Positions 33,832 to 44,659 of a stretch of 64,000 bases of DNA are shown here, piece by piece. The stretch's first letter is position 1. Every line of letters begins with the position of its first letter. Source of the DNA: Paenibacillus tundrae. Lineage in GTDB: Bacteria > Bacillota > Bacilli > Paenibacillales > Paenibacillaceae. Both the position numbers and the translations under genes were made by a program. The notes under the pieces were generated by a model. That model was not told the origin of the DNA, did no database searches, and saw nothing but the letters and a program-made list of their open reading frames with translations. Location: NCBI RefSeq assembly GCF_030812775.1, contig NZ_JAUSTI010000004.1:186001-250000 (forward strand). The letters are read 5' to 3'.

Positions 33832-34731
33832 GTCTCGATGCTTCAGGTCTTCTAACGCTTTAGTTAGTGTAGGAAATGTAAATTCGAACCCGTGATCTAT
33901 AGCCTTTTGAGGAATCACGCGCTGTCCTTGTAGCAGCACTACCGAGAGTTCACCTACCACAGCCTTGATGAGGAAACCAGGTACGGGGAACCAATGCGGG
34001 CGATGGTACACCTTCCCGACAACGCGCCCAAACTCATCATTTGTTACAGGGTTCGGCGATGACGCATTCACCGGCCCTGAGATGTCTTTGTTCTGGATCG
34101 TAAATTCAATAAGCCGCACGATATCCATAATGTGGATCCAACTGGTCCACTGCTTGCCGCTGCCGATTCTACCTCCAACCCCTAACATGTAAGGCAATTT
34201 CATGAGGGGGAAAGCTCCTCTTTTATGACCGAGGACAAGACTTACCCGGATCTTCACCAGTCGTACATCTTGGATGGCATCGGCTGCTATTTCCCATTGT
34301 TCAGATACACGAGATGGAAAATTCATTGATTTTTGCGGGCTGCTCTCATCAAAGGTCTCGGTTGGAGACGTTCCGTAGATCGCCATCGCAGATGCTTGAA
34401 CGACGACTTCCGGCTTGTTCTCCAGTGACTTTACGAGCTTAGCTACACGAGCAACGGTCGTTACTCTCGATTCCACAATTTCTAATTTTGCCTTGGTTGT
34501 CCAGCGCTGATTCAGTGTCTCTCCAGCAAGGTTCACCAAGGCATCCATTCCTTCTAACAGATGAGGCTGCTCTTCGACTTGCTCCCAAGAGATATATGTA
34601 AGGTTCTCACTAGGGTTATGAAGGTCGGGCAGTTTGCGTGTAATGATTTTCACATGGTATCCCGCCTGCAACCAATAATCGACAAGTGCACCTCCGACAA
34701 ATCCCGTTCCTCCACAAATAGCAATTTTCAT
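33820..34731 (-). CDS. TIGR01777-family NAD(P)-dependent epimerase-like protein
   Basis: A protein of 303 residues, a full-length extended SDR. The nucleotide-binding motif is IAICGGTGFVGGALVDYW (GGxGFxG). NLAGETLNQRWT and the family motif RVSLVLGHKRGAFPLMKLPYMLGVGGRIGSGKQWTSWIHIMD are diagnostic. The end DLKHRD is close to usual. Members (YfcH/SulA-type) have no established reaction. GGAGGG precedes ATG 34731. It is convergent with, and overlaps, the FHA gene. Confidence 0.93.
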   Translation of the reverse strand: MKIAICGGTGFVGGALVDYWLQAGYHVKIITRKLPDLHNPSENLTYISWEQVEEQPHLLEGMDALVNLAGETLNQRWTTKAKLEIVESRVTTVARVAKLVKSLENKPEVVVQASAMAIYGTSPTETFDESSPQKSMNFPSRVSEQWEIAADAIQDVRLVKIRVSLVLGHKRGAFPLMKLPYMLGVGGRIGSGKQWTSWIHIMDIVRLIEFTIQNKDISGPVNASSPNPVTNDEFGRVVGKVYHRPHWFPVPGFLIKAVVGELSVVLLQGQRVIPQKAIDHGFEFTFPTLTKALEDLKHRDLSD

Positions 34732-34941
34732 GCAAATTTACCCTCCTTTTATTTCATTATGCTGATAATTACCCTGACGAACGATCAACAAACAGCCCCG
34801 ACTGGTAAGCCATGCCTCAAATGGGTCTTACCTGACGGAGCTTTGTGAAAATAAGAGCCTAATTAACTTAAGTGAAAATCTCAATTAAGATTAGAAGTAC
34901 AACTATTTAAGTAATACTCGTTTAATTTCTTATTCAATTAT

Positions 34942-35412
34942 TTATTTGTTTATTAAATGTTTATAAGGCAGATAATCAATTTTATTTTTCTCTAGGAATT
35001 TCACGAGGAACTTATTATCACGCTTCGGGGTGGCAATAATGTATCCTTTGATGCAATGATCTCTTGAAACTTCTGTAGCTTGATCTTCCACAGCGATTCT
35101 ACCAATCTCAGCAGCGATGGAATGTTTGGCGATATCACGAAAAGGACCGGGAACAGGTTCCACAAGTTGATCCAAAAAAGCCTTGGCTTCGTCTGTCCAT
35201 AAGTGACGACTTGTCTCGACCCAATGATTCTGCCAATCTAGCTTGGACTTCCCGTCTGCCTTTGGGAGAACCTTCAGGAATTTGCGCATCATAAAAAATC
35301 CGCCAATGCACATACTGCCGAGCAAAACAAATGTCCAGAATGCCATGGTATTCATAAACCAATTGCTGGGTGAACTGCTGGCCAGCGTCAAAGCATAGGA
35401 ATCGAAAATCAT
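34942..35412 (-). CDS. DUF2621-like membrane-anchored protein
   Basis: A protein of 156 residues with one N-terminal membrane helix (WFMNTMAFWTFVLLGSMCIGGFFMM) and a cytoplasmic domain: WTDEAKAFLDQLVEPVPGPFRDIAKHSIAAEIGRIA and CIKGYIIATPKRDNKFLVKFLEKNKID. It matches the DUF2621 family of Bacillales, of unknown function. AGGTGA lies upstream of ATG 35412. It is a single gene; the AT-rich 34732-34941 gap shows nothing clear. Confidence 0.82.
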   Translation of the reverse strand: MIFDSYALTLASSSPSNWFMNTMAFWTFVLLGSMCIGGFFMMRKFLKVLPKADGKSKLDWQNHWVETSRHLWTDEAKAFLDQLVEPVPGPFRDIAKHSIAAEIGRIAVEDQATEVSRDHCIKGYIIATPKRDNKFLVKFLEKNKIDYLPYKHLINK

Positions 35413-35579
35413 TGCGGAGTCACCTCGGTTCATTGATTTTCACAGATAGACGAAATCCGTCTGCCCATGTTCCAGATGTTAGCTGTAAAAAATAGCCTAT
35501 ATCCCGAATTATAGCGCATTTCTAGATTTATTTCGATAATCGCGTTAGAATAAGGGATAATTCAGATTAAGGGGGATCA

Positions 35580-36710
35580 ATGATGCTGAAAATCGGCTCC
35601 CACGTGTCCTTTTCGGACAAGGGATTATTGAGTGCAACGAAGGAAGCGTCCTCGTACGGTTCTAGCTCGTTTATGATATATACAGGTGCACCGCAGAATA
35701 CACGTCGTAAGCCTATCGAATCCATGTATATTGAAGAAGGTAAACTTGCTATGCAAGCAGGTGGAATGGAAGATATCGTTGTCCATGCGCCCTATATTAT
35801 TAACCTCGGTTCGTACAAAGAAAATACGTACGAGCTTGCAGTAAGTTTCCTTCAGGAAGAGATTCGTCGTACGCATGCCATTGGTGTCAAAAATATCGTA
35901 TTGCACCCAGGTGCATTTACCGATAAAGATGCACATTATGGTATTGAGCGGATCGCCCAAGGACTGAATGAAGTGCTAGACGGTGTGAGAGAGACTGATG
36001 TAAATATCGCCTTGGAAACGATGGCGGGTAAAGGGACTGAGATGGGCCGTAGTTTCGAAGAAATTGCCCAAATCATTGAAAAAGTAACGCACAATGAACG
36101 CCTTACTGTATGCATGGATACCTGTCACATTCATGATGCTGGATACGATATCGTGAATGATATTGATGGTGTTCTGAAGCAGTTTGACGAAATCGTAGGT
36201 CTTGACCGCATTGCGGTTATGCATATTAATGATAGTAAGAACCCTGTGGGCGCACGTAAAGACCGCCATACGCCGATTGGCTCTGGCTGGATTGGTTATG
36301 AAGCGATTCATCGTATTGTTCACCATGAAGCACTACAAGGTCGCCCATTCATTCTGGAGACGCCTTGGATCGGGAAGGAAGCCAAGACACAACGTCCGAT
36401 GTACGAAGCTGAGATTGCTTTGCTGCGCGGCGATATGGAAGGTCGATTTGGCGGAGAGTTCCTGACAGATGTGGAGCAATTGCATCACTTCTTCCAAGGG
36501 AAAGAGATTGAAGCTCGTTCTTATGTACTCGATGTGTGGACTTTGCTCAAGAACGATGCCAAGGCCAAAAAAGCTGATCCACGTGAACCGCTAGAGCGCC
36601 TATATGACTTGGTAGCTGAAGCTGCGCTGTTCCCACAGCTTAGTGAGGAACAACTGAATCAACGCTTGATTGCTTGGCTTGCAGGCAAGGAAGCACTGGT
36701 CACGGTTTAA
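35580..36710 (+). CDS. nfo: Endonuclease IV (Nfo) with long C-terminal extension
   Basis: A protein of 376 residues. Residues 1-285 are a complete AP endonuclease IV that cuts DNA at abasic sites: [75 protein letters not shown], and LETPW. These hold the trinuclear zinc ligands. The remaining 90 residues are helical ([42 protein letters not shown]) and are not part of the normal enzyme. AAGGGGGATC precedes the ATG. It is followed by purU after 23 bases. Confidence 0.94.
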   Translation: MMLKIGSHVSFSDKGLLSATKEASSYGSSSFMIYTGAPQNTRRKPIESMYIEEGKLAMQAGGMEDIVVHAPYIINLGSYKENTYELAVSFLQEEIRRTHAIGVKNIVLHPGAFTDKDAHYGIERIAQGLNEVLDGVRETDVNIALETMAGKGTEMGRSFEEIAQIIEKVTHNERLTVCMDTCHIHDAGYDIVNDIDGVLKQFDEIVGLDRIAVMHINDSKNPVGARKDRHTPIGSGWIGYEAIHRIVHHEALQGRPFILETPWIGKEAKTQRPMYEAEIALLRGDMEGRFGGEFLTDVEQLHHFFQGKEIEARSYVLDVWTLLKNDAKAKKADPREPLERLYDLVAEAALFPQLSEEQLNQRLIAWLAGKEALVTV

Positions 36711-36733
36711 TTTGAAGGAGGAAGAATAACCCG

Positions 36734-37627
36734 ATGGAGATTCATGCTAAACAAGTACGTCCTGATGCTAAAAACCGCGCCGATCGGGCGCGGATGCTCA
36801 TTTCCTGCCCTGATGGGCCGGGAATTGTAGCGGCTGTTTCACATTTCTTGCACCAGCATGGTGCAAACATTGTTCAGTCCGACCAGTACACAATGGATCC
36901 GGCTGGCGGCATGTTCTTCATGCGTATTGAGTTTGACCTTCCACAGCTCGAAGCGAGTCTTCCTAAGCTGGAAGATGATTTTGCTGAAGTAGCGACTCGT
37001 TTCAACATGGAGTGGACTTTATCGGCTGTAAGCCGTAAGAAGAAGCTTGCTATTTTTGTATCCAAAGAAGATCACTGCCTCGTTGAATTGTTGTGGCAAT
37101 GGCAGGCAGGCGACTTAGACGCAGACATTGCACTGGTTGTTAGTAATCATCTGGATATGAAAGATTATGTGGAGTCCTTTGGTATTCCGTATCATCATAT
37201 TCCGGTTACAGCGGATACGAAGAAGGAAGCAGAACAACGCCAGCTCGACATCATTGGTGACGATATTGACGTCATTATCCTTGCGCGTTATATGCAGATC
37301 ATCTCACCGATGTTCATCGAACATTATCGTAATCGCATTATTAATATCCATCACTCATTCCTTCCAGCCTTTGTTGGTGGTAAGCCTTATGCTCAGGCAT
37401 ATAACCGTGGTGTTAAAATCATTGGTGCTACGGCTCACTACGTTACAGAAGAACTGGATGGCGGACCGATTATTGAGCAGGACGTACAGCGTGTAAGCCA
37501 CGGGGATGACGTAACTGAATTGAAACGAATCGGACGTACGATCGAACGTGTTGTTCTAGCGCGTGCTGTGAAATGGCATGTAGAAGACCGTATCTTGGTT
37601 CACGAAAATAAAACCGTTGTATTTTAA
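36734..37627 (+). CDS. purU: Formyltetrahydrofolate deformylase PurU
   Basis: A protein of 297 residues, of usual length. An N-terminal ACT domain (MLISCPDGPGIVAAVSHFLHQHGANIV) is followed by a formyltransferase-fold domain with NIHHSFLPAFVGGKPYAQAYNRGVKIIGATAHYVTEELDGGPIIEQD. The catalytic Asn, His and Asp are present. It hydrolyses 10-formyl-THF to formate and THF, which balances one-carbon pools. GGAGGAAG precedes ATG 36734. Confidence 0.96.
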   Translation: MEIHAKQVRPDAKNRADRARMLISCPDGPGIVAAVSHFLHQHGANIVQSDQYTMDPAGGMFFMRIEFDLPQLEASLPKLEDDFAEVATRFNMEWTLSAVSRKKKLAIFVSKEDHCLVELLWQWQAGDLDADIALVVSNHLDMKDYVESFGIPYHHIPVTADTKKEAEQRQLDIIGDDIDVIILARYMQIISPMFIEHYRNRIINIHHSFLPAFVGGKPYAQAYNRGVKIIGATAHYVTEELDGGPIIEQDVQRVSHGDDVTELKRIGRTIERVVLARAVKWHVEDRILVHENKTVVF

Positions 37628-37682
37628 GCTTATGCTTTAATACTGTGCAAGGTTGATTCGGAGCCACATAAACTGGCAAAAG

Positions 37683-37730
37683 AAAAAGGCGACTCCTATC
37701 TATGTACTTCATAGGGGATCGCCTTTTTTG
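37683..37730. terminator. Terminator between purU and the YqhR-like gene
   Basis: AAAAGGCGA pairs with TCGCCTTTT around a CTCCTAT/ATAGGGG inner arm. It overlaps the stop of the minus-strand gene. Confidence 0.78.
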
Positions 37731-38191
37731 AGCTTAGTAAAGCCTTTTGCACACAAACCAAGAATAACTCCATAGATTAGATGGGCTGTGACCCAGTACA
37801 AAATGGCTGGCGTGTCATTCAAATCTGGAACACGGGTGGATAGTTGGGATAGCGGTATATAGAGAAGAGAGGAAGCCCCGCCAATTAGAATACCCTTGAG
37901 CATGGGATACTCAGGCCGAATCTGTACCCACCATATATAGAACGCGCCGATGCAGATGGAGACAACGAGGTGCAGGGCAAATTCCACGAATTCTGGCAAG
38001 GTGGGTGGAAGCCCGGGCACGAAATCAACGTTTAGGAGCAAGGTATAGACCCCAATGCCAGTAAATGACTGAATCGCTTTAAGCAGAAAACCAAGTACGA
38101 GACCTGAAAGGACACCTGTCCATACGCCTTTGAACCTTAGAAAAGTGTTACGGGGTAACTCGGAACGTTTAACAATAGGGTCAGAAGACAC
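37709..38191 (-). CDS. YqhR-like membrane protein
   Basis: A protein of 160 residues with four predicted membrane helices (WTGVLSGLVLGFLLKAI, FALHLVVSICIGAFYIWW, KGILIGGASSLLYIPL, YWVTAHLIYGVILGLCA). The last one contains the AHLIYG motif I associate with YqhR of Bacillus. The function is unknown. It starts at GTG 38191 with TGGAGG upstream. It is a single gene, convergent with purU. Confidence 0.72.
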   Translation of the reverse strand: MSSDPIVKRSELPRNTFLRFKGVWTGVLSGLVLGFLLKAIQSFTGIGVYTLLLNVDFVPGLPPTLPEFVEFALHLVVSICIGAFYIWWVQIRPEYPMLKGILIGGASSLLYIPLSQLSTRVPDLNDTPAILYWVTAHLIYGVILGLCAKGFTKLKKGDPL

Positions 38192-38639
38192 AGCGATACC
38201 TCCAATCCATAAATTTTAACTTCGCCTCCTGAAGTATACTACGTTTTGGATTCCTAATCAGGATTACATGGGCAGGGTTATACCAATAAAAACTAAAATG
38301 AAATCTACATGCCAAAAAGAGTATGGTTTTCTGGTTAAAGGTTATACTTCTTCCGATGGATGGACGAGGCTCGTCCTGACGAAAGATGGGCTACATGTTT
38401 TTTTTGACTCGATTTTTGGCGCTAGGAACCCATCTCTCGTAGCAAATCACCGAATTTTCCCGAACTTCTAAAAGAAGGTTATGGAAAAGCTTCACGCCAA
38501 GTGATACAATACAAAAGTGAATAAGTCAAAATGAAACACTCAAGCGGATTCACTTATTGTTATATACGGTTTGCTTGGTATTGATGAGAGGGATTCGCTT
38601 GCGCACCCGACTTATCTAAAGACATGAGGAGGACAAACC
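38192..38639 (+). other. Leader region upstream of transketolase
   Basis: No convincing gene. A 67-codon frame at 38268-38471 lacks a ribosome-binding site. The stretch has an inverted repeat GACGAGGCTCGTC near 38362 and an AT-rich section with TACAAT at about 38504, which could be the tkt -10 region, but no matching -35 is clear. Confidence 0.4.
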
Positions 38640-40682
38640 ATGACTGACAAGAACGAAGCGATTCAAAAGGACGAGAACACTACAATCGACAATCTGTCGA
38701 TTACAACCGTACGTACTTTGGCGATTGATGCAATTGAGAAGGCAAATTCCGGACACCCGGGAATGCCGATGGGCTCCGCTCCAATGGGGTACCAACTTTT
38801 TGCAAAAACGATGACTCATAACCCGAACCACCCAACTTGGGTTAACCGGGACCGTTTTGTCCTGTCCGCAGGACATGGCTCCATGTTGCTGTACAGCTTG
38901 CTGCACCTGAGCGGCTATGACTTGCCGATGGAAGAACTGAAACAGTTCCGCCAATGGGGAAGCAAAACTCCGGGTCACCCGGAATTCGGACATACAGCTG
39001 GTGTTGACGCAACTACAGGCCCACTGGGTCAAGGTATTGCAATGGCAGTGGGTATGGCGATGGCTGAAGCACAACTGGGTGCAACATATAACAAAGAACA
39101 ATTTAACGTTGTGGATCACTACACATACGCAATCTGTGGTGACGGTGACTTGATGGAAGGCGTATCTCATGAATCAGCTTCCCTGGCTGGACGTTTGCAC
39201 CTGGGCAAATTGATCATGTTGTTCGACTCCAACGACATCACTTTGGATGGTAAATTGGATCTGTCTTCTTCCGAAAGCATTGCGAAGCGTTTTGAAGCTT
39301 ATGGCTGGCAAGTGCTGCGCGTTGAAGATGGTAACGATCTGCCTGCAATCGAAAAAGCAATTCAAGAAGGTCAAGCAGACACACTGCGTCCTACATTGAT
39401 TGAAGTGAAAACTGTTATTGGTTATGGTAGCCCGAACAAACAAGGTAAAGGCGGCCACGGCGGTACTCACGGATCTCCACTGGGTGCAGAAGAAGCTAAA
39501 TTGACTAAAGAATATTATAAATGGGTTTACGAAGAAAACTTCCACGTACCAGCTGAAGTTCGCGATCACTTTGCACAAGTGAAAGAGCGCGGTATCGCTG
39601 CAAACCAAGCATGGGATGAGAAGTTTGCTGAGTACAAAAAAGCATTCCCAGAGCTTGCTGCTCAATTCGAAACAGCAATCAACGGTGACCTTCCAGAAGG
39701 ATGGGATCGTGATCTGCCTAAATATGCAGCAACAGACAAAGCGCTCTCTACTCGTGTAGCTTCTGGTAACGCTCTGAACGGTCTGGCGCACAACGTGCCA
39801 CAACTGACAGGCGGATCTGCTGACTTGGAAAGCTCCACGATGACTCACTTGAACAACCTGACTAACTTCACTCCTGAAGATTATGCAGGTCGCAACATCT
39901 ACTTCGGTATCCGTGAATTCGGTATGGCTGGTGCAATGAACGGTATGGCTCTGCACAGCGGCGTAAAAGTATTCGGTGGTACGTTCTTCGTATTTACAGA
40001 TTACCTTCGTCCAGCAGTTCGTCTGGCAGCACTGATGAACTTGCCAGTAACGTATGTCCTGACTCACGACAGTATCGCTGTTGGTGAAGACGGTCCTACG
40101 CACGAACCAATCGAGCAATTGGCTTCCCTGCGTATCATTCCTAACTTGACGGTGATCCGTCCAGCTGATGGTAATGAAACGTCTGCTGCATGGGCTTATG
40201 CGCTTGAGAATAAGAGCAACCCGGTTGCCCTGGTACTCACTCGTCAAAACCTGCCAATCCTGGAAGGAACAGTTGAGGGCTCACGTGAGAACGTTAAGCG
40301 CGGTGCTTATGTTGTTTCTGATGCAAAAGATGGTAAAGCAGTAGCACAAATCATCGCTACAGGTTCTGAAGTACAACTGGCTGTTAAAGCTCAAGCTGCA
40401 CTTGCAGAGCAAGGCATCCAAGTTCGTGTAATCAGCATGCCAAGCTGGGATCTGTTCGAGAAACAGGACAAAGCGTACAAAGAATCCGTCCTGCTTCCAG
40501 ACGTTAAAGCTCGTCTTGCAATCGAGATGGCTCATCCAATGGGTTGGGAGAAATATGTTGGCGATCAAGGCGACATTCTCGGAATCAACACATTTGGTGC
40601 ATCCGCGCCTGGCGACCGTGTTATCCAAGAGTATGGCTTCACCGTGGATAACGTTGTTAGCCGCGTAAAAGCATTGCTGTAA
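38640..40682 (+). CDS. tkt: Transketolase
   Basis: A protein of 680 residues, full length. It transfers two-carbon units between sugar phosphates in the pentose-phosphate pathway, using thiamine diphosphate. Seen: [25 protein letters not shown], the diphosphate motif [12 protein letters not shown]...FDSN, and the C-terminal [15 protein letters not shown] and [22 protein letters not shown] precedes ATG 38640. Codon use is strikingly biased to C-ending Asn/Thr/Lys choices (for example repeated AAC, GGT, GAA), as in highly expressed genes. Confidence 0.98.
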   Translation: MTDKNEAIQKDENTTIDNLSITTVRTLAIDAIEKANSGHPGMPMGSAPMGYQLFAKTMTHNPNHPTWVNRDRFVLSAGHGSMLLYSLLHLSGYDLPMEELKQFRQWGSKTPGHPEFGHTAGVDATTGPLGQGIAMAVGMAMAEAQLGATYNKEQFNVVDHYTYAICGDGDLMEGVSHESASLAGRLHLGKLIMLFDSNDITLDGKLDLSSSESIAKRFEAYGWQVLRVEDGNDLPAIEKAIQEGQADTLRPTLIEVKTVIGYGSPNKQGKGGHGGTHGSPLGAEEAKLTKEYYKWVYEENFHVPAEVRDHFAQVKERGIAANQAWDEKFAEYKKAFPELAAQFETAINGDLPEGWDRDLPKYAATDKALSTRVASGNALNGLAHNVPQLTGGSADLESSTMTHLNNLTNFTPEDYAGRNIYFGIREFGMAGAMNGMALHSGVKVFGGTFFVFTDYLRPAVRLAALMNLPVTYVLTHDSIAVGEDGPTHEPIEQLASLRIIPNLTVIRPADGNETSAAWAYALENKSNPVALVLTRQNLPILEGTVEGSRENVKRGAYVVSDAKDGKAVAQIIATGSEVQLAVKAQAALAEQGIQVRVISMPSWDLFEKQDKAYKESVLLPDVKARLAIEMAHPMGWEKYVGDQGDILGINTFGASAPGDRVIQEYGFTVDNVVSRVKALL

Positions 40683-40795
40683 TAGACTGACCAACGCTGT
40701 TATAGATTGAAAGCTTATTTCCGCAGAGAAGGGTGGGTAACCACCCTGAACTGTTTTGCCTTTTGTTTTCATTAACTTCAGGGGAGCGGGTACGC

Positions 40796-41113
40796 ATGTC
40801 ACAGTTTGATCAAGTGAGTGTAGTTAAAGAGGCCAACATTTATTATGAGGGTCAGGTAACCAGCAGAACGGTTATTTTGGGAGATGGCAGCAAAGTGACA
40901 TTGGGCATTATGCTTCCAGGTAGTTACGAGTTCGGTACAGATTCTCGTGAGATTATGGAGATTCTGTCCGGAGATCTGAAAGTATTACTTCCCGGTGAAG
41001 AAGATTGGCAAGAGATTCAAGGTCAAGCTACGTTCCACGTGCCTGCCAATTCCAAATTTAAACTGGAGATACGCAGCGTTACCGACTACGTCTGCTCGTA
41101 CCCGGCGGAATAA
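40796..41113 (+). CDS. ppnP: Pyrimidine/purine nucleoside phosphorylase PpnP
   Basis: A protein of 105 residues, a single cupin fold (DUF1255). Signatures are GDGSKVTLGIMLPGSYEFGTDSREIMEILSGDLKVLLPGEEDW and FHVPANSKFKLEI. PpnP splits nucleosides with phosphate and has a broad base range. ATG 40796 is chosen because AGGGGAG precedes it; the longer frame from 40733 covers the leader. It lies between two carbon-metabolism genes, tkt and pgi, but with its own terminator. Confidence 0.94.
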   Translation: MSQFDQVSVVKEANIYYEGQVTSRTVILGDGSKVTLGIMLPGSYEFGTDSREIMEILSGDLKVLLPGEEDWQEIQGQATFHVPANSKFKLEIRSVTDYVCSYPAE

Positions 41114-41116
41114 CAT

Positions 41117-41163
41117 AAGAAGGGTAAGCGGAACCGCGTTAGCGAGTTCGGTTTACCCTTCTT
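41117..41163 (+). terminator. Terminator of ppnP
   Basis: AAGAAGGGTAA pairs with TTACCCTTCTT around GCGGAACC/GGTT inner pairs. Confidence 0.75.
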
Positions 41164-41295
41164 GCTATTTATAACTTAACGACAAAGTTCGCGTTGCAAG
41201 CTTGTCAGTAAGGTGGATTTGAAGTATCCTTAGGCTAAGTTGTTTGTATGGAAAACGGAAAATTACTTAACGATTATTAGGAGGTTTTTTAGATC

Positions 41296-42651
41296 ATGGC
41301 TAAAAAAGTGACTTTTGACTATAGCACTGCACTACAATTCGTCAATCAACATGAAGTAGACTATTTCGCTGAACCTATTCGTTTGGCTCACGAGCAGCTT
41401 CATAATGGAACGGGAACCGGATCGGATTACCTCGGATGGATTGACCTTCCAACGGCATATGACAAAGAAGAATTCGCTCGTATTCAAAAAGCGGCTGCCA
41501 AAATCCAAAGCGATTCAGAAGTTCTGATCGTCATTGGTATCGGTGGTTCTTACCTGGGTGCTCGTGCAGCGATTGAAATGCTGACACACTCGTTCTACAA
41601 CAACCTGTCAAAAGATAAACGCAAAACGCCAGAGATCTACTTTGCAGGAAACAACATCAGTTCCACGTATGTTACACATTTGCTGGATCTGGTCGAAGGT
41701 AAAGACTTCTCTGTAAATGTAATCTCCAAATCGGGTACAACGACAGAGCCAGCGATTGCATTCCGGATCTTCCGCGCAGCACTTGAGAAAAAATACGGTA
41801 AAGAAGAAGCTCGCAAACGCATCTACGCTACAACAGATAAAGAGCGCGGCGCTCTCAAAAAACTGGCGAACGAAGAAGGCTACGAGTCCTTCATTATTCC
41901 AGATGATGTAGGCGGACGTTACTCTGTTCTGACAGCTGTAGGCTTGCTGCCAATCGCAACTGCTGGAATTAACATTGAAGAAATGATGCAAGGTGCTGCT
42001 GACGCATCGAAGGAATATAGTAACCCTAACGTAGCTGAGAATGAAGCATATCAATATGCAGCCGTTCGTAACGCGCTATATCGCAAAGGTAAAGGTACAG
42101 AAATCCTCGTAAACTACGAGCCGTCCCTACACTTTGTATCGGAATGGTGGAAACAATTGTTCGGAGAGAGCGAAGGTAAAGATTTCAAAGGAATTTATCC
42201 AGCGTCGGTTGACTTCTCAACAGACCTGCACTCCATGGGGCAATTCATTCAAGAAGGAAGCCGTAACATCTTCGAAACGGTAATCCAAGTGACTGAAGTT
42301 TCCGAGCACATCTCCATCGAGGCTGACGCAGACGATCTGGACGGTCTGAACTTCCTCGAAGGTAAAACGATGGACTTCGTAAACAAAAAAGCATTCCAAG
42401 GAACGTTACTTGCACATACAGATGGTCAAGTACCTAACCTGATTGTGAACATTCCAGATATGACTCCATATTCTTTCGGATATCTGGTATACTTCTTTGA
42501 AAAAGCATGCGGCATTAGCGGATACTTGCTGGGCGTCAATCCATTTGACCAACCAGGGGTAGAAGCTTACAAGAAAAACATGTTTGCATTGCTGGGCAAA
42601 CCAGGCTTTGAAGAAGAGAAAGCCGCGCTGGAAGCGAGACTTTCGGAATAA
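41296..42651 (+). CDS. pgi: Glucose-6-phosphate isomerase
   Basis: A protein of 451 residues, the usual length for Firmicute PGI. It interconverts glucose-6-phosphate and fructose-6-phosphate in glycolysis. Seen: [83 protein letters not shown], and [20 protein letters not shown] [22 protein letters not shown] precedes ATG 41296. Codon use is biased like that of tkt. Confidence 0.98.
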   Translation: MAKKVTFDYSTALQFVNQHEVDYFAEPIRLAHEQLHNGTGTGSDYLGWIDLPTAYDKEEFARIQKAAAKIQSDSEVLIVIGIGGSYLGARAAIEMLTHSFYNNLSKDKRKTPEIYFAGNNISSTYVTHLLDLVEGKDFSVNVISKSGTTTEPAIAFRIFRAALEKKYGKEEARKRIYATTDKERGALKKLANEEGYESFIIPDDVGGRYSVLTAVGLLPIATAGINIEEMMQGAADASKEYSNPNVAENEAYQYAAVRNALYRKGKGTEILVNYEPSLHFVSEWWKQLFGESEGKDFKGIYPASVDFSTDLHSMGQFIQEGSRNIFETVIQVTEVSEHISIEADADDLDGLNFLEGKTMDFVNKKAFQGTLLAHTDGQVPNLIVNIPDMTPYSFGYLVYFFEKACGISGYLLGVNPFDQPGVEAYKKNMFALLGKPGFEEEKAALEARLSE

Positions 42652-42755
42652 TTCATCGCTCTGCTCATATGATGATATCATGTAAGTGTTAAGTCGATTG
42701 GGGAACCAAGGATCATCATTATGATTGATTCAGGTGTCATCCCAAATGTCTAAAA

Positions 42756-42799
42756 CAAGGCAGTTCGTCCGCGTTCTCACGCGGGGAACTGCTTTCTTG
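42756..42799 (+). terminator. Terminator of pgi
   Basis: AAGGCAGTTC pairs with GAACTGCTTT around an inner CCGCG/CGCGG hairpin. Confidence 0.75.
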
Positions 42800-42831
42800 T
42801 AAAATGGATCAAATTAGAAAGTTGGATTGGA

Positions 42832-43464
42832 ATGATTGAACGCTATCGCACGGTTCGAGAATCGGGCAATCTCGAGATTGTCATTAAAAAGTCCCGATTT
42901 ATCGGACATATTATGCCAGTAACGACAGAAGAAGAAGCCATAGCTTTTATCGATGACATTAAGAAAAAACATTGGAATGCAACGCATAACTGTTCCGCTT
43001 ATATGATTGGCGAACGGGATGAAATTCAGAAACAATCCGATGATGGAGAACCGAGTGGTACTGCCGGTAAACCTATTCTGGAAGTCATCAAAAATCAACA
43101 ACTGAAAAATGTAGCTATTGTAGTTACACGATATTTTGGGGGAATCATGCTTGGTGCAGGTGGGTTAATTCGCGCATACACAGATGGTGCAGTTGCGGCC
43201 ATTGAAGCGGGAGAAGCCATCACCAAAGTGCTGCATCGTGAAATATTTGTGGAGCTTGACTACACTTGGCTGGGGAAAGTGGAAAATGAATTAAGGAGCC
43301 GGGAAGTCCGTACAGGTGAAACTGGATTCACCGATAAGGTTACGTTGACTTGTCTTCCGCCGGATACTGAATCTGAGGCATTTGTGGCTTGGATCACGGA
43401 TTTGACGCAAGGGCAGTCCCGGATCACGGAAGGACAGCGGCTTTATTTTATTGAAGGGGAATAA
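42832..43464 (+). CDS. YigZ/IMPACT-family protein
   Basis: A protein of 210 residues. The N-terminal UPF0029 domain carries KSRFIGHIMPVTTEEEAIAFIDDIKKKHWNATHNCSAY and SDDGEPSGTAGKPILEVI, then VVTRYFGGIMLGAGGLIRAYTDGA. The C-terminal part is the DUF1949 domain. Eukaryotic IMPACT acts on translation control; the bacterial role is unknown. The ribosome-binding site is weak (GGATTGGA). It is followed by the TetR gene after five bases, probably co-transcribed. Confidence 0.93.
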   Translation: MIERYRTVRESGNLEIVIKKSRFIGHIMPVTTEEEAIAFIDDIKKKHWNATHNCSAYMIGERDEIQKQSDDGEPSGTAGKPILEVIKNQQLKNVAIVVTRYFGGIMLGAGGLIRAYTDGAVAAIEAGEAITKVLHREIFVELDYTWLGKVENELRSREVRTGETGFTDKVTLTCLPPDTESEAFVAWITDLTQGQSRITEGQRLYFIEGE

Positions 43465-43469
43465 AATAT

Positions 43470-44072
43470 ATGGCTAGAAGAGCAGTCGAACAGGAATTGT
43501 CGAGGGAGCGGATACTGGAGGCGGCGAGGCACCTTTTTATTACCAAAGGATACCGCGCCATATCGATGCGAAGCATCGGCCAGCATCTAGGCTATAGTCA
43601 TGGGTCGCTGTATTATCATTTTAAGGAAAAGGCAGAGCTGTTTTATGCCATTGTGGTGGAAGACTTCAACCATCTGGGACATTTGCTGATGCAAGCTATG
43701 GTCAGGCCAGTACGTGATGGCGTGAGCAAAGCGGAGCATATTATGATGGAGTTTATTCGCTTTGGATTGGATAATCCGTACCAGTACGAGATCATGTTCA
43801 TGCTGCGGGACGAGGAGTTGTTGTCTTATTGTCGTGCCGAACAGGGGCGTTGCTTTGATCTGTTTGCATCCATCATTAGGCAATACATGAAAGAGGAAGG
43901 CTGTTCAGAAGAGGATATTGAATGTGTACCACGTACACTATTTTTATCTATGCATGGCTTCATATCCTATTTTAATCAGGATCGTGTAACCTTTGCTGAG
44001 ATTGAGCCGTCTGCGCTGTCTCATGTGAGAGTACTCTGTCGCAATCTCCACCACCAGCCTGGCGTCCAATAA
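43470..44072 (+). CDS. TetR/AcrR-family regulator
   Basis: A protein of 200 residues. The N-terminal HTH is ERILEAARHLFITKGYRAISMRSIGQHLGYSHGSLYYHFKEKAELFYAI, a classical TetR motif. The C-terminal ligand-binding domain holds scattered cysteines (YCRAEQGRCFDLF, EEGCSEEDIECV). The ligand and target are unknown. AAGGGGA precedes the ATG, and it follows yigZ directly, so yigZ may be in its operon rather than its target. Confidence 0.92.
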   Translation: MARRAVEQELSRERILEAARHLFITKGYRAISMRSIGQHLGYSHGSLYYHFKEKAELFYAIVVEDFNHLGHLLMQAMVRPVRDGVSKAEHIMMEFIRFGLDNPYQYEIMFMLRDEELLSYCRAEQGRCFDLFASIIRQYMKEEGCSEEDIECVPRTLFLSMHGFISYFNQDRVTFAEIEPSALSHVRVLCRNLHHQPGVQ

Positions 44073-44257
44073 TGACGCTCTTGTTGCACTTATACACTTC
44101 AGGGCGGTGAATTGTCATAACATTAATTCTTTATAACGTTGTCTCGCGAAAGCTTTTATATGCAGAGCAACAAGTCAGGCGATTCGTAGCCCGGGAATGG
44201 GTGGGAATCGCCTGTTTGTGTTGCGTCTTTGTATCGTTGTTGAGAATGCAGTGAGCG

Positions 44258-44659
44258 TTATCCTTCCATGATTTTGACAAAGTACTGGCGCTTACGTGGG
44301 CCATCGAACTCGCAGAAGTAAATTCCCTGCCATGTCCCAAGCAGAAGTCTGCCTTCATGGATAATGACGGTTTGGGATGGGCCTGTCGTAATTGATTTGA
44401 GGTGAGAGGCGGTATTTCCTTCGGCATGTCGATATTCAGGGTGCTCCCAAGGATACACTTCGTTCAAACGCAGGAGTACATCATGCTTAACGTCAGGGTC
44501 TGCATTTTCGTTAATAGCAATGCCAGCAGTTGTATGGGGACAGTAGATTAGCACAGTGCCCTCTTGGACTCCACTATTTCGTACAATCACTTCCACGTCT
44601 CTCGTAATATCTTTCATTTCATCGCGCCGAGATGTAGATAACGTTTCGGTATGTAACAT
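44258..44659 (-). CDS. YjbQ-family (UPF0047) protein
   Basis: A protein of 133 residues, of usual length. Signatures are [75 protein letters not shown]. Members share a small beta fold with a His-based site; thiamine phosphate synthase activity has been reported for one. AAAGGAG precedes ATG 44659. It is a single gene. A CAGGCGATTC/GAATCGCCTG hairpin (44176-44213) lies downstream and may be its weak terminator. Confidence 0.92.
   Translation of the reverse strand: MLHTETLSTSRRDEMKDITRDVEVIVRNSGVQEGTVLIYCPHTTAGIAINENADPDVKHDVLLRLNEVYPWEHPEYRHAEGNTASHLKSITTGPSQTVIIHEGRLLLGTWQGIYFCEFDGPRKRQYFVKIMEG

Noticed and set aside
38268..38471. 67-codon frame upstream of tkt
   Set aside because: No ribosome-binding site, no recognisable family, lies in a probable promoter region.
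39174..40247. 357-codon frame antisense to transketolase
   Set aside because: A shadow of biased codon use in tkt; no ribosome-binding site, and the sequence is rich in Cys/Ser/Phe with no family resemblance.
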